Shown: positions 8,090-17,968, counted from the first letter of the stretch. The stretch is 64,000 nucleotides of DNA from UBA940 sp031547885 (GCA_031547885.1 JAVBRO010000009.1:62001-126000), one strand, 5' to 3'. Numbers and translations are program-made. The notes: generated by a model from the sequence alone, not told the origin.

Positions 8090-9535
8090 TCAAATATTCT
8101 TCAGTATCTCGACGAGCAACCGCCAGAACTTGTCGACCGTCGGGATCTCGAGCCGTTCGTCGGGCGAGTGGACTCCGCGCAGAGTCGGCCCTATCGAAAC
8201 CATCTCCAGATGCGGATATTTCTCGAGGAACAGCCCGCACTCCAGCCCGGCGTGGATCGCGCGGACTTTGGCTTTCGTGCCGAACAGCTTCAGGTAGGCC
8301 GCCTCAGTCACCTCGAGGATATGCGAATGGGGGTTCGGTGCCCAGCCGGGATAACCGTCGGAGTGTTCGACCTTAGCGCCCGCCAGTAAGAAAACAGACT
8401 CAACCGCCTCGGCCGCCGCTTTTTTAGCACTTTCGACCGACGAACGCTGTGAAGTGGTCACGATTATTTTCCCGTCAGCCATCTTGACCGACGCAAGGTT
8501 GGTCGATGTCTCGACCAGTCCCGGCATCGCAAAACTCATCGCCTGCACTCCGTTCGGCACTCCTGCAAGGGCGTAAACAAGGCTGCGCACGGTTTTTTCG
8601 TCGATCACGTCGGCGACCCCGGCCTTGTCCATTTCAATCTTGACGCCGGCGTCGGTATATTGCAGTTCGGCGAGGATATCGGCGGCAAAACCCCCGAAGA
8701 ATTTCACGAACGCTGCCCCCTTTCCGTCGGGAACGGCGACTAAAGCCCGCGCCTCGCGCGGAATGGCATTGCGCAGGTTCCCGCCGTCGATTTGCGACAG
8801 CCTCAACCCGAAATCTGCGATCCCGCTCCACAACAGGCGGGCGAGTATCTTGTTGGAGTTTCCGCGCCCTTTTTCGATGTCATCGCCGCTGTGGCCCCCT
8901 TTGAGTCCGGAAACCAAGACCTCGAAAAACTGGTGTCCAGCCGGAACCTTTTCTGTCGTATAGTCGAAGTACGCCAATGTGTCGATACCCCCGGCACAGC
9001 CGATGAACACCTCGCCCTCGTCCTCAGAGTCGAGGTTGATGAGGTATTTGCCCGAGATCATGTCGCCGCCCAGTTTGAACGCGCCGGTCAGTCCGGTCTC
9101 CTCGTCGATGGTGAACAGCGCTTCCAGCGGTCCGTGCTTCACATCCCTATCGAGCAGCATAGCGAGCGCGGCGGCTATCCCGATACCATCGTCGGCACCG
9201 AGCGTAGTCCCTTCGGCCTTCACCCAGTCGCCCTCGATGCGTGTGCGGATGGGGTCGCGCTCGAAATCGAAATCGACGCCTGAGTTCTTTTCGCACACCA
9301 TCTCCATATGGCTCTGCAGCACCACCGCCGGACGGTTCTCCATTCCGGGCGAGGCGGGTTTCAGGATCACGACGTTGCCGACCGCGTCCTTTTTATATTC
9401 CAGCCCGTGGCCCTTCGCAAAATCCACGAGGAAAGCGATCATCTTCTCCTCCTTCTTCGACGGACGCGGGATCTTAGTCACAGCCTCGAACTGTTCCCAC
9501 ACAGCCCTCGGTTCAAGTTTCGATAAATCTGCCAT
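8090..9535 (-). CDS. pepD: Aminoacyl-histidine dipeptidase (M20 family, PepD)
   Basis: Zinc-dependent cytosolic dipeptidase of the M20 family acting on Xaa-His and other dipeptides. 481 residues, the usual PepD length. Metal-site motifs are LQSHMEMV, LGADDGIG, IDEETGLTGAF and the DSEDEGEVFIGCAGG block. I chose the ATG at 9535 (MADLSKLEPRAVWEQFE), which matches the PepD start. The longer open frame to 9634 only adds translated heptad repeat (FFTHHSSFFTLN). Gene order and strand suggest a unit with dsbD upstream. Confidence 0.93.
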   Translation of the reverse strand: MADLSKLEPRAVWEQFEAVTKIPRPSKKEEKMIAFLVDFAKGHGLEYKKDAVGNVVILKPASPGMENRPAVVLQSHMEMVCEKNSGVDFDFERDPIRTRIEGDWVKAEGTTLGADDGIGIAAALAMLLDRDVKHGPLEALFTIDEETGLTGAFKLGGDMISGKYLINLDSEDEGEVFIGCAGGIDTLAYFDYTTEKVPAGHQFFEVLVSGLKGGHSGDDIEKGRGNSNKILARLLWSGIADFGLRLSQIDGGNLRNAIPREARALVAVPDGKGAAFVKFFGGFAADILAELQYTDAGVKIEMDKAGVADVIDEKTVRSLVYALAGVPNGVQAMSFAMPGLVETSTNLASVKMADGKIIVTTSQRSSVESAKKAAAEAVESVFLLAGAKVEHSDGYPGWAPNPHSHILEVTEAAYLKLFGTKAKVRAIHAGLECGLFLEKYPHLEMVSIGPTLRGVHSPDERLEIPTVDKFWRLLVEILKNI

Positions 9536-9660
9536 AATAAGTAAGTTAAGAGTGAAGAACGAAGAGTGATGAGTGAAAAATAGAAAGTGGTGTTTCTTAA
9601 AATCTGCGGCATCTGCCGCACCACAACTCTTCACTCATAACTCTTAACTCTTCACTTATT
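9536..9660. repeat. Inverted pair of heptad-repeat arms between dsbD and pepD
   Basis: The left arm (9536-9579) has GAGTGAA/GAGTTAA-type heptads. The right arm (9625-9660) carries the reverse complement of the same unit types. They flank a small GC hairpin (GCGGCATCTGCCGC). The dsbD stop codon lies inside the right arm. Confidence 0.7.
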
Positions 9661-11634
9661 ATATTTGTCGATACCACTTTTCAGGAACGCCACATAGTCG
9701 GGGATATTGAGGTTGTAGCCTCGCACCGGGACCATGGGATTACCGTCTTTGTCGAGCAAAAGGTATGCCGGCTGCGAGCTCACGCCGTAGCGTGTGTTCA
9801 CGAGGTACGAATTTTTCTTGCCGAGTGTTTTCAGTACCTTCCCGGACGGCGTAGTTTCCAACTCACTTTCAGTCAGCTTGGTGCGGTCGTCGGAATATAG
9901 GGCGATCATGACGTACTCCTCTCGCAGGATGCGCTGTACTTCGGGGTCGACCCAGACGCGCTCCTCCATTTCGCGGCAGTTGACACATCCGTGGCCCGTG
10001 AAATCGAGGAATACCGGCTTGCCGACTCTCTTTGCGTAGGCCATCCCCTGCTCGAAATCGAAATAACCGGTCATCCCGTGCGGCAGATGCAGTACGTCGG
10101 CGTACATAATCTTCTCCTGAACCGAATCCGATGCGCGAAAATAATCGCTGTGGCCGTTGCCACCAGCGGCCCTGGCGTTACCTGCGACCACGAAATCCTG
10201 CGTCGACATGGGCGGTAGGTAGCCGGATATGGCTTTCAGCGGCGCACCCCACATCCCGGGGATCAGATAGACCACGAACGAGAATACCGCGATTGCCGCG
10301 GCGAGCCTTCCGACCGAAACGGTTTTGACCTCGCTGTCGTATTTGAAGCGTATCTTGCCAAGGAAATAGAACCCGAGCATCGTGAAGACGACTATCCAGA
10401 TGGCAAGGTAGACTTCGCGGTCGAGGATTCCCCAGTGGTAGGTCTGGTCGGCGACGGAGAGGAATTTCAGCCCCAGCGCGATTTCGACAAGACCGAGTAT
10501 GACCTTCACCATATTAAGCCAGCCGCCGCTTTTGGGCAGTTTATTGAGCAGTTGGGGAAAGAACGCCAGCAGCGTGAAAGGCAGTGCAAACGCCAGCGAA
10601 AAGACGAACATCGTCAAAATCGGAGCCCAAAATTCGCCTTGAGTCGATTTGATGAGCACCGTGCCGACTATCGGGCCGGTGCATGAAAATGAGACCAGAA
10701 CAAGCGTCAGCGCAAGGAAAAATATCCCTATAAGCCCCTTTTTCTCGGCGTTTTGGTCCGATTTATTTACCAGTTTTCCCGGCATGCGTATCTCGAAAGC
10801 CCCCAGCAGCGATGCCGCGAACACCAGGAACACCAGGAAGAAAAGCACGTTAGGTATCCAGTGCGTCGAGAGCCAGTTGAATATATCGGCCGTGACTGCC
10901 TCGCCGCCTGCGAAATACGTCACGAGGATTATCACAGCGATCGGCAAGGTGTAGAGCGCGACTATGAAAAGGCCGAACACGAGGGCACGGAAACGCGCCG
11001 CGGCACGGTTCTCCCCGTCCTTCATGAAGAATGATACTGTCATCGGCACCATCGGGAATACGCACGGCGTCAGCAGTGCGGCGAATCCCCACAGGATGGC
11101 CTCTAGAATCATTCCCCACAGCGATTTTCCTGTCGTGCCGTCGGTTTCCGCCGGCGTAAAAGCGGCCGTTTCGGGCGTACCTTCGGTGACCTGCACGCTG
11201 AAATCCCAGGTGCCGCGCACGCATGCCTGGTCGTCGCAGACCTGGTATTCGACCTCTCCGGCAAGGACCGCTCCCGGCCCCCGGGCCTCGACTTTCTGCG
11301 CGAAACGCGCCGTGCCTTCGAAATAACCTATCTCGAAGCCGAAAATATCGTCGAAATAACGGTGCGGTTCATCCAGCTGATACGGCTCTCCGATTAGCTC
11401 CACCCCGCTCGCCGCCGAAAAATCGAACGCGGTCGCCATGGGCATGTCGTACGGCCCCAGATCGTACATGTGCCATCCGGGCGTTATCCGCGCCTCGAAC
11501 AAAACCTCGTATTGAGAGCCTTCGAGCGGTTTTACGGTTGCTTTCCATTCGGCCGAGCCTTCCTGCGCAAATGCTCCGGCGGACAGCAGAACGGCCGAAA
11601 ACAGCAGTAATATTTTTTTCATTCCTTTTTTCAT
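9652..11634 (-). CDS. dsbD: Protein-disulfide reductase DsbD
   Basis: Inner-membrane protein passing electrons from cytoplasmic thioredoxin to periplasmic thiol proteins. Signal peptide 1-23; N-terminal periplasmic domain with the Cys pair C133/C138 (VCDDQAC); membrane domain from about 165 to 470 with redox Cys C191 (LLTPCVFP) and C318 (SFSCTGP); C-terminal thioredoxin-like domain with CVNC at 550-553. All three disulfide centres are present, so it should be active. The 660-residue length is normal for Bacteroidota. The last codons lie in a heptad repeat. Confidence 0.95.
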   Translation of the reverse strand: MKKGMKKILLLFSAVLLSAGAFAQEGSAEWKATVKPLEGSQYEVLFEARITPGWHMYDLGPYDMPMATAFDFSAASGVELIGEPYQLDEPHRYFDDIFGFEIGYFEGTARFAQKVEARGPGAVLAGEVEYQVCDDQACVRGTWDFSVQVTEGTPETAAFTPAETDGTTGKSLWGMILEAILWGFAALLTPCVFPMVPMTVSFFMKDGENRAAARFRALVFGLFIVALYTLPIAVIILVTYFAGGEAVTADIFNWLSTHWIPNVLFFLVFLVFAASLLGAFEIRMPGKLVNKSDQNAEKKGLIGIFFLALTLVLVSFSCTGPIVGTVLIKSTQGEFWAPILTMFVFSLAFALPFTLLAFFPQLLNKLPKSGGWLNMVKVILGLVEIALGLKFLSVADQTYHWGILDREVYLAIWIVVFTMLGFYFLGKIRFKYDSEVKTVSVGRLAAAIAVFSFVVYLIPGMWGAPLKAISGYLPPMSTQDFVVAGNARAAGGNGHSDYFRASDSVQEKIMYADVLHLPHGMTGYFDFEQGMAYAKRVGKPVFLDFTGHGCVNCREMEERVWVDPEVQRILREEYVMIALYSDDRTKLTESELETTPSGKVLKTLGKKNSYLVNTRYGVSSQPAYLLLDKDGNPMVPVRGYNLNIPDYVAFLKSGIDKYNK

Positions 11635-11764
11635 TATGGGCTATAAAGATATGAAATATCCGCCGAAGTAAAAAAAGCCGGACGCATTGGGAAATGAGGT
11701 ATGAAAATTGTACCTTTACTTTATTCTAAACAAACTTTAAACCAACAAATAAAAATCCGGGATT

Positions 11765-12274
11765 ATGAACAAGTATCAGACCAGCATCGATCTGCTGAAC
11801 AAAGGGGTCAGAATGGAAACTACCGCATCGCTGCAATACATGGATTTCCACGTCCGCCTCGAGGACATCGGCTACAAGTATCTCGCCAAAATTTTCAAGA
11901 GGGTGGCCATACAGGAGATGAAACACACCGAAGAATTCGCCGAAAGGATCCTTTTCCTCGAGGGCGACTTCGACATGATGCCCGACCAGAAGGTCGTGAA
12001 GATCAACGAAGGAAACGTCAAGGCGATCCTGCAGAAAGGCATCGAACTCGAACAGAACACCATCGACAGCTACAACGATTGGGCAAGGGTCTGCGGCGAA
12101 GCCAAAGATGCCACCTCGAAACGCATTTTCGAGGAGCTCATAGCCGAGGAAGAAGAGCATCTGGATACTTTCCGCACCGAACTCGACAACCTCGAACGCT
12201 ACGGCGACAACTACCTCGCCCTGCAGTCGATCGCCGAAAGCAAGGAAGTTTCCAAGCACATCGGCCACGAATAG
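11765..12274 (+). CDS. bfr: Bacterioferritin
   Basis: Iron-storage and detoxifying 24-mer of the ferritin superfamily. The 169-residue four-helix protein has ferroxidase ligands E18, E51, H54, E94 and the E129-x-x-H132 pair, plus Tyr25. Met52 lies in the QEMKH segment, the position of the haem-ligating methionine of E. coli Bfr, which favours bacterioferritin over a plain ferritin. A TACCTTTA -7-like box is at 11711-11718. The gene stands alone, convergent with the thioesterase gene. Confidence 0.88.
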   Translation: MNKYQTSIDLLNKGVRMETTASLQYMDFHVRLEDIGYKYLAKIFKRVAIQEMKHTEEFAERILFLEGDFDMMPDQKVVKINEGNVKAILQKGIELEQNTIDSYNDWARVCGEAKDATSKRIFEELIAEEEEHLDTFRTELDNLERYGDNYLALQSIAESKEVSKHIGHE

Positions 12275-12366
12275 CAACGGTCACAGCGGATTTGATGATA
12301 AAGGTGGCTGCACTCCTGAAACTACCGGCACAGCGCAACCGTCATTAGAAACCGACCTTACATAAT

Positions 12367-12388
12367 AAAGGCTCCCGCGGGAGCCTTT
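12367..12388. terminator. Bidirectional terminator between bfr and the thioesterase gene
   Basis: Perfect palindrome AAAGGCTCCCGCGGGAGCCTTT between two converging genes. Confidence 0.8.
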
Positions 12389-12392
12389 ACTG

Positions 12393-12433
12393 TTTTCATC
12401 TTATTTCATTTTTCATCTGTCATCTTTCATTCA
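12393..12433. repeat. Heptad repeat at the 3' end of the thioesterase gene
   Basis: Degenerate TTTCATC heptads on the plus strand. On the minus strand they supply the last codons of the thioesterase (NER then TGA). Confidence 0.6.
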
Positions 12434-13145
12434 GCCTTATGGCCGCTTTACAGATCGAAAGCCCTTCTTCGTTTCGGATGTCGAACATATGCGCGCCGCC
12501 GGTTTCGGTGTAGCAGACCGTGAGCGCCTGCCCCAACTTCGCTTCGTGGATATAGTTGATATCGAAACGCAGTCCTGCGGCTTTTTCGAGAAGTTCGGCG
12601 GGCATCGTGTCGGCCATCCACTCCAGGTATTTCATGCTGTTGACGTGGCCGTTGAAGTCTATGTCGCTGTAAACCACCTGGTGGGGCCTCTCTAAAGTAC
12701 ATTCGAACGGGCCGATCCTGCGCGGCGTATCGATGGGAGGCTCGCGGTCGACGAGCGAAGTCTGTTTGTCGGAGAGTGCCGACAGGTCGAGCGGACGGCG
12801 CGTGTCGAGGTCGATCATGGCCCATTGGGTCACCGCTGCGCCTATTTCCACGCCGGTTTCATCCGTCATCACCATATTACGGGTGGTCATCAACCGCCCG
12901 TAATCGCTCACCCATGTGTAAACGTCTATCTTCTCGTACCGCGACGGGATCCGCCGCATCTCGACAGCCATGCGCGACAAAACCCACGAAGAGTTGCCCG
13001 CATTCAGGTCGCGCAGCCCGAATCCCAGCACATCGGCATCGTCGTTGGCCGCCCAGAGCACATATTCGCCCATCGTGTAGACCCTCGCGCGCAGCGCGGC
13101 GTCGACATCGCGCGGCTCTATCTTGTAACTGTATGTTCCTGCCAT
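12420..13145 (-). CDS. Acyl-ACP thioesterase
   Basis: Releases free fatty acids from acyl carrier protein. The 241-residue protein is a tandem hotdog pair. The N-terminal half has RARVYTMGEYVLWAANDDADVLGFG and an aromatic-rich strand (IDVYTWVSDYGR). The C-terminal half has the catalytic-type segment DFNGHVNSMKYLEWM, with the Asn/His arrangement of the FatA/FatB-like family. No signal peptide, so it is cytoplasmic. The start at 13145 is the first ATG, close to the first conserved block. Its final three residues are encoded by a heptad repeat. Confidence 0.88.
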   Translation of the reverse strand: MAGTYSYKIEPRDVDAALRARVYTMGEYVLWAANDDADVLGFGLRDLNAGNSSWVLSRMAVEMRRIPSRYEKIDVYTWVSDYGRLMTTRNMVMTDETGVEIGAAVTQWAMIDLDTRRPLDLSALSDKQTSLVDREPPIDTPRRIGPFECTLERPHQVVYSDIDFNGHVNSMKYLEWMADTMPAELLEKAAGLRFDINYIHEAKLGQALTVCYTETGGAHMFDIRNEEGLSICKAAIRLNER

Positions 13146-13164
13146 ATCCGGTAAAGATACGAAT

Positions 13165-13953
13165 TTAGTGCGAGCCTCGCAAAGGCATCTCGTTGTTCTT
13201 CACGAGATTCGATTCTTCGTCGTTGTCGCCCTTGTATACGAAGATCAGATTGTGGTAAAAGTGGATCGAGATCACTTTTCTGTCGTAGTAGCTCTGCCTG
13301 TAGCCCGGCAGAACGAACTCCTTGTTATTCAGCGAGTCGACAAGGCCCTTGAAGAAATTCATCATGGTCGCCGGATTGTTAAGGTCGCTGCTGTCGCCGC
13401 CGTAGTTTTCCCAGTATGACGTCTGGGTGTCCTCTATTACGTATATGCCGCCGTCCCGGAGTTTGGGGAACATAATCCGGAAGGTCTCGACGACATGTTC
13501 GTTCAGATGGCTGCCGTCGTCGATAATTATGTCGAAACCGCCGGCTTCGGCGTCCACCCTGTTTAGAAACTCCTCGTCCACCTGGCTCCCCTGGTAAATC
13601 TTTATCCTGTGTTCCTGAAGCGCGGATTTGTCGTAGATATCGAGGCTGAATATGCGTCCGAAGGGAAAATACCTCTTCCACATCCAGAGAGAATTCCCGC
13701 CTGCCGTCGGATTGTCGTATCCGCCCACACCAATCTCCAGCAGATTGATCCTGCGGTATTTGAACCTGCGGAAGTGGGTAATGTAGTGCTGCGTGTAGTG
13801 GTGGTTTACGGCTTTGTCGGTGCCGCAGACCCGTCCGATCCGGTCTAGGTCGCGCCCCCTGCCGATGGTGGCGACGGCAAAATAAACTCTTCGCAGTCTC
13901 TTGTAATTTTTGTAGGACAGTCTTTCCCTTAGATATTTCCGCAATGCGCCCAT
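13165..13953 (-). CDS. Class I SAM-dependent methyltransferase (MycE-like sugar O-methyltransferase family)
   Basis: 262 residues. SAM motif I is LLEIGVGGYDNP (71-82), followed by IFSLDIYDKS (about 101-110) and the acidic metal/catalytic motif FDIIIDDGSHLNEH (140-153). This arrangement, with a CGTDK motif near residue 43, matches the family that includes macrolide-sugar O-methyltransferases such as MycE and proteins found in surface-polysaccharide loci. No biosynthetic cluster is nearby, so the acceptor is unknown; a glycan sugar is an inference. It lies 20 bp upstream of the thioesterase gene and may share its transcript. Confidence 0.78.
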   Translation of the reverse strand: MGALRKYLRERLSYKNYKRLRRVYFAVATIGRGRDLDRIGRVCGTDKAVNHHYTQHYITHFRRFKYRRINLLEIGVGGYDNPTAGGNSLWMWKRYFPFGRIFSLDIYDKSALQEHRIKIYQGSQVDEEFLNRVDAEAGGFDIIIDDGSHLNEHVVETFRIMFPKLRDGGIYVIEDTQTSYWENYGGDSSDLNNPATMMNFFKGLVDSLNNKEFVLPGYRQSYYDRKVISIHFYHNLIFVYKGDNDEESNLVKNNEMPLRGSH

Positions 13954-13991
13954 GTGCCGATACGGTTTTTATATTGTACAAATATATATAT

Positions 13992-14027
13992 AAAACACGG
14001 GCCCGGTATCAACCGGGCCCGCGTTTT
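13992..14027 (-). terminator. Terminator after the DUF5689 gene
   Basis: Near-perfect 15-bp GC-rich stem (CGGGCCCGG core) with A/T flanks, between the DUF5689 gene and the methyltransferase gene. It marks the end of the surface module read from 23850. Confidence 0.75.
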
Positions 14028-14061
14028 CATCGGTTAAAAGGCTTTTTTATCGCCGTCCGGA

Positions 14062-15141
14062 CTAATAAACGTCCGAACTGTTGTTGAGCATGAACTGGTT
14101 GGTGGCGAAACCGCCGCTGCCCGAGGTGTAAAGGTTGATTATGCCGGTCATGTCGACAATCCGTCCGTCGGCAGGCACCGGATCGAGGGCGAACCTCGAA
14201 TACCCGCTGGTGCGGATCACGATGGCTACGCTGCCCACGGTAAACCGTGCGCTGCCGTAATATCGTGCCGAACCCATATACTCCTGATAAGCCCATGTAG
14301 GCACCCTGGGGTCGTAATAGAAGTTTCCCGGACGCGGAACGCTGGGTTCTGTGGCCGCCTGTCCCGCCGCGACAGCCGCGTCGTACGCATCCCACTGTGC
14401 AAAGAGGTCGGTGTAGAGCACGCTGGCATAACCGTCCTCGGCCGAGAGCTGGAACGCGGGATAGCTGTTGCCGGAGAAGGTACCCCATGTGCTTAAAGCG
14501 CCCTCGAACCTTACCAGGCGTCCGCTCATCGCCGGAGAGAACATATTGTTCGAGCCGCTGACGTACTGCGAAATGTTCGACGAGTTTATCACGATAGTAT
14601 CTGCCTTCGCCATAGCAGTTCTTTCCCCCTGCTTCAGGTGAACATCGACAAGGTATTTTACTTCGATATTCTTGTTGGCATAGTCGGCCGACAGATCTTC
14701 GAGACCCAGGCTCAGATTGCGACGGTAATTACCCACATTAAGGTCCTGGCATATCACATAGATGGTCTCTCCGGTCACATACTTTGTGTACATCCCGGTC
14801 AGGCCGACCTTGACCTCTATCCCGCCGGTGTCGTCCTGAATATAGAGGTTGCGGTAGAAATTACCGAAGGCGTCGTTGCTGATAACCTTGCCCATGATGT
14901 AGTAAGGTTCGACAATGTTGTAGCCTTTGCCGTAGGTGGCGGTATTGGTCGGATCGCCGACCTTGTCCACGAACAGCTGTTTTATGTCGGCTATCGAAAC
15001 CTTCTGGAAGTCATTGTCTGCAAACCATGTGTCGTCGTAGATCTTCTGCGCCGGAGGCGTATCGAATTTTTCGTAGCAGCCCGTCAGCACGGCCGACAGC
15101 GCCACAGCAACCATTCCCAATAACATATTCTTCGTTTTCAT
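14062..15141 (-). CDS. DUF5689 domain lipoprotein
   Basis: 359 residues from the ATG at 15141, chosen because an AAAGGA-like element precedes it; the in-frame ATG at 15162 is alternative. A lipoprotein signal ends at VLTGC. The N-terminal domain has the DUF5689 pattern (VSIADIKQLFVDK, YYIMGKVISNDAFGNFYRNLYIQDDTGGIEV), an OB-like fold; the C-terminal domain resembles a second OB-like unit. The 1566-residue protein of the same locus contains the same domain type. Last gene of the four-gene module, 22 bp after the TonB receptor. I infer an outer-membrane surface lipoprotein that binds the module's substrate. Confidence 0.8.
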   Translation of the reverse strand: MKTKNMLLGMVAVALSAVLTGCYEKFDTPPAQKIYDDTWFADNDFQKVSIADIKQLFVDKVGDPTNTATYGKGYNIVEPYYIMGKVISNDAFGNFYRNLYIQDDTGGIEVKVGLTGMYTKYVTGETIYVICQDLNVGNYRRNLSLGLEDLSADYANKNIEVKYLVDVHLKQGERTAMAKADTIVINSSNISQYVSGSNNMFSPAMSGRLVRFEGALSTWGTFSGNSYPAFQLSAEDGYASVLYTDLFAQWDAYDAAVAAGQAATEPSVPRPGNFYYDPRVPTWAYQEYMGSARYYGSARFTVGSVAIVIRTSGYSRFALDPVPADGRIVDMTGIINLYTSGSGGFATNQFMLNNSSDVY

Positions 15142-15163
15142 GATATTCTTTCCTTTTTTCATA

Positions 15164-17956
15164 TTAGAAACGGTAGTAAATATTCACATAGAAGTTGATC
15201 CCGTAGAGGTAGAAGTACTTCGAGTCGAACTTGTTGTACTCCCCTGTAGCTTCGTCGAGCCACAGGCGGCCGTATTCATATCCGCCCGTGCGGATGTTCT
15301 GCTTGTTCAGCAGGTTGTCGGCCTCGAGGTTGAAGCCGAGCTGTCCCTTGTGGAGATACCACAGCTTGCCGACATTGGCGTTCATGACCCATGCGAAGTC
15401 GAACTTAGTTTGTGAAAGCATCCCCCTTATGGCGGCCGGGTCGTTCCACATACCCTGGAGCGCCGTGTCTGTACGGTAGAGCGGGTTCATCGAGAGGTAC
15501 ATCCTGTCGTACATGTTGAAGTCCAGCCCCACGAACCAGTTGCTGCCGCTGCGGTACGAAAGTCCCGCGTTGAACGCCCACTGCGGGGTGCTTTCCACGT
15601 AGAGGTTCTTGTAGTAGACGTCGGCGTTCTCCATCAGCGTCTGTGCGCTGTTGTCGACTGTCTGCGTCACGAGGGGGTTCGAAGTGTAGATATATTCGCC
15701 CCAGCTGGCGGCGCCGTTGAACGATATGCCCGCGACTATGGGTATCTGCAGCGCGGCCTCGATACCCATGTGGCGCTGGTCGATGCCGCTCATGGCGAAG
15801 TTGCTGTAAGCCTTGTAATAGTCGTCGTAGAAATTGAGTACCTTGGATTGATCCCAGAGTTTCATCCAGTAGGCCGACAGGCTCATGCGCATCCACGGAT
15901 AGCGCATGTTATAGGTAAGTTCGCCGGCAAAGGTTTTCGAGGTCGTGAGTCCCGGCGTCACTGCGTTGCGCGTGCGCGGCGAAACGAACGAGTACTGGAA
16001 ATAGGGCGCATCCTGCGAGTAACCTGCATTCGCGCTCAGTTGATGGGCTCCCGATATGTTGTAGTGTAATTCCAGTTTCGCCTTGTAGGTAAAGAAGTTG
16101 AGCCTGTCTGATTCGCCCAGCGAGCGGTTGCCGATATCCTGCTTCACCCCGTTGACGTAGGTGGGGAAAAGTCCTTTTTCGACGAGGCCGTCGCGCCACA
16201 GGTTATTGAATCCCGCTTCGAACGCGGCTACGAAGCTCACCTGCGGGCCGGCATAGTTGTACATCGCCCACATTTTGCCTTCGCGGATATTGGCGAAATA
16301 GTCGTAACCCCACTTGTCGCCTTCGTAGAGAGCGCGGTTGGGACGCGCCAGGTCGTTCTGCGACTCCTGTGAGTTGGGGAAGTCGCGGTCTGCGAAGTTG
16401 TCGAGGTCGATATAGTAGTCGCCCCCCAAAAGGTCTTTCACCGTTTTAAAATATTCGGTACGGTTCCAGCGGTAATTGAGCCCGTATATGAGTTTCGAAC
16501 GCGCCGATATCTGCTGGTCGAGCTGTGCCTTGAAATTGAGGTCCTTCTGGTCGGTGCGCCTCTCCTCGACGATATACACCGAACGGTTCATTGTGGTTGC
16601 ATCCACCCCGTCGGGGATTGTGCCGTCTTTCTGGAAGTTGTTCCTGTTCTGCTGTATGAGCCCGTCCCAATCGATCTGCGAATACTTTGCAAAATTCCAT
16701 CCGTATGCGGCTCCGTTACGCTGGCTTGGGTCGGGATAATCCTGGTATTGGCCGGTAAACCAGTTGGGCACATAACGGTAGTAGTCGGGCCTCGGGTCTG
16801 AGTTGTTATACCAGTCGAGGGCCGAGTAGCCGTTGCGTCCGAAACGGTATGCCATCGCGGCGTTGAATATCAGTTTGCCGTCCGGCTGGTTATAGGTGTA
16901 GTTGAGCATTGCCACCGGTTCGTGGTTGTTGCGGATGCGGGCGTTGCGCATCTTTCCGTCCTGGTAGCCCCAGTTCGAGTTGTAATAGTTGGAACCCGCA
17001 GCCACATATGTCGAGTCGGTCGAAGCGTTCTGCGCGCCGCGCTGCGTCGGGGTCCCGAAGAAGGTCAGGCCGAGGCTGTGGCCGCTGTTGCCGAAGCGTT
17101 TCTCGACCGATCCGAAATAGCCCCACGTATTGTAGTAAACCCCGTCGACCCATGCGTGGCGTCCCTGGCGGGTGGATACCGAGAATGCGTAGGACCATCC
17201 GTTGTCGAGCATGCCCGAAGCATATGTGAGCATGACGCGCAGCAGGTAGGAGTTGGTCCCGCCGGCAACGCTCACGCGCGTACCCTTGCGTACCTGCGAG
17301 GCTCGGGCGTTTATGTTGGTGTTGCCGTTCAGGCCGCCCAGACCGTAACCCAGGCTGCCGACTCCCGAGACCGCTTCCTGGTTGCGGGTGGCGTCGTTCA
17401 GACCCGTCCATAGCGACCACGGGGAGTAGCCGTTCAGGGCGTCGTTGAACTCGATGCCGTTCAGATAGACCGTCTCGTTATTGAGGCCGCGCATATTGAA
17501 GCGCATTTCGCTGAACTTGTATCCGGCCATGTTCGAGAAAAGGTCTTTCGAGGCCGACAGGTTCGACGACGAATACTGTACGTCGTCGCCACCCTCGATG
17601 TCGAAGTCGACCACATCGAGCCCTTCCGTTCCGTTGATCGCGACCATCGCGATCATGGGTACGGTCACATTGCGGACGGTTGAAGCGACACGAACGGGCA
17701 CCTCGGCGTTTTCGAAATCATACGACTCGAATTTGACCGTATACTGCCCCGCGGGAAGCCCCTTGAACGAGAAATGTCCCCCGTCCTCGGTGTAGCTGAC
17801 AAGTCCTCCTGGCATCAGCGTAACTTTCACGCCGTCGATCGGGATCCTGCCCTCGCGCGTTACTGCCTGCCCTTCGACGCCTCCTGTCGGCTCCTGCGCC
17901 CACGCATCGGCCGCACAAAAAGCCAGGACCGCAATAAGTAAATGTTTTATTTTCAT
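15164..17956 (-). CDS. TonB-dependent outer-membrane receptor
   Basis: 930 residues: signal peptide to about residue 20, a carboxypeptidase-regulatory-like beta-sandwich (about 25-105; GGLVSYTEDGGHFSFKGLPA), a plug domain with FNMRGLNNETVYLNG, and a 22-strand-type barrel ending in FYVNIYYRF with terminal Phe. There is no SusD-like gene next to it, which argues against a classical glycan-import pair. It lies 12 bp downstream of the secreted nuclease-like gene and 22 bp upstream of the DUF5689 lipoprotein gene. Import of nucleic-acid breakdown products or phosphoesters is an inference from this context. Confidence 0.9.
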   Translation of the reverse strand: MKIKHLLIAVLAFCAADAWAQEPTGGVEGQAVTREGRIPIDGVKVTLMPGGLVSYTEDGGHFSFKGLPAGQYTVKFESYDFENAEVPVRVASTVRNVTVPMIAMVAINGTEGLDVVDFDIEGGDDVQYSSSNLSASKDLFSNMAGYKFSEMRFNMRGLNNETVYLNGIEFNDALNGYSPWSLWTGLNDATRNQEAVSGVGSLGYGLGGLNGNTNINARASQVRKGTRVSVAGGTNSYLLRVMLTYASGMLDNGWSYAFSVSTRQGRHAWVDGVYYNTWGYFGSVEKRFGNSGHSLGLTFFGTPTQRGAQNASTDSTYVAAGSNYYNSNWGYQDGKMRNARIRNNHEPVAMLNYTYNQPDGKLIFNAAMAYRFGRNGYSALDWYNNSDPRPDYYRYVPNWFTGQYQDYPDPSQRNGAAYGWNFAKYSQIDWDGLIQQNRNNFQKDGTIPDGVDATTMNRSVYIVEERRTDQKDLNFKAQLDQQISARSKLIYGLNYRWNRTEYFKTVKDLLGGDYYIDLDNFADRDFPNSQESQNDLARPNRALYEGDKWGYDYFANIREGKMWAMYNYAGPQVSFVAAFEAGFNNLWRDGLVEKGLFPTYVNGVKQDIGNRSLGESDRLNFFTYKAKLELHYNISGAHQLSANAGYSQDAPYFQYSFVSPRTRNAVTPGLTTSKTFAGELTYNMRYPWMRMSLSAYWMKLWDQSKVLNFYDDYYKAYSNFAMSGIDQRHMGIEAALQIPIVAGISFNGAASWGEYIYTSNPLVTQTVDNSAQTLMENADVYYKNLYVESTPQWAFNAGLSYRSGSNWFVGLDFNMYDRMYLSMNPLYRTDTALQGMWNDPAAIRGMLSQTKFDFAWVMNANVGKLWYLHKGQLGFNLEADNLLNKQNIRTGGYEYGRLWLDEATGEYNKFDSKYFYLYGINFYVNIYYRF

Positions 17957-17968
17957 AATCCTAAAGAT

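Noticed and set aside
9536..9660. CRISPR array
   Set aside because: Repeats are 7 nt, contiguous and degenerate; there are no spacers and no cas genes.
15164..17956. SusC of a polysaccharide-utilisation locus
   Set aside because: No SusD-like gene, glycosidase, lyase or sulfatase is adjacent; neighbours are a nuclease-fold enzyme and DUF5689/BACON lipoproteins.
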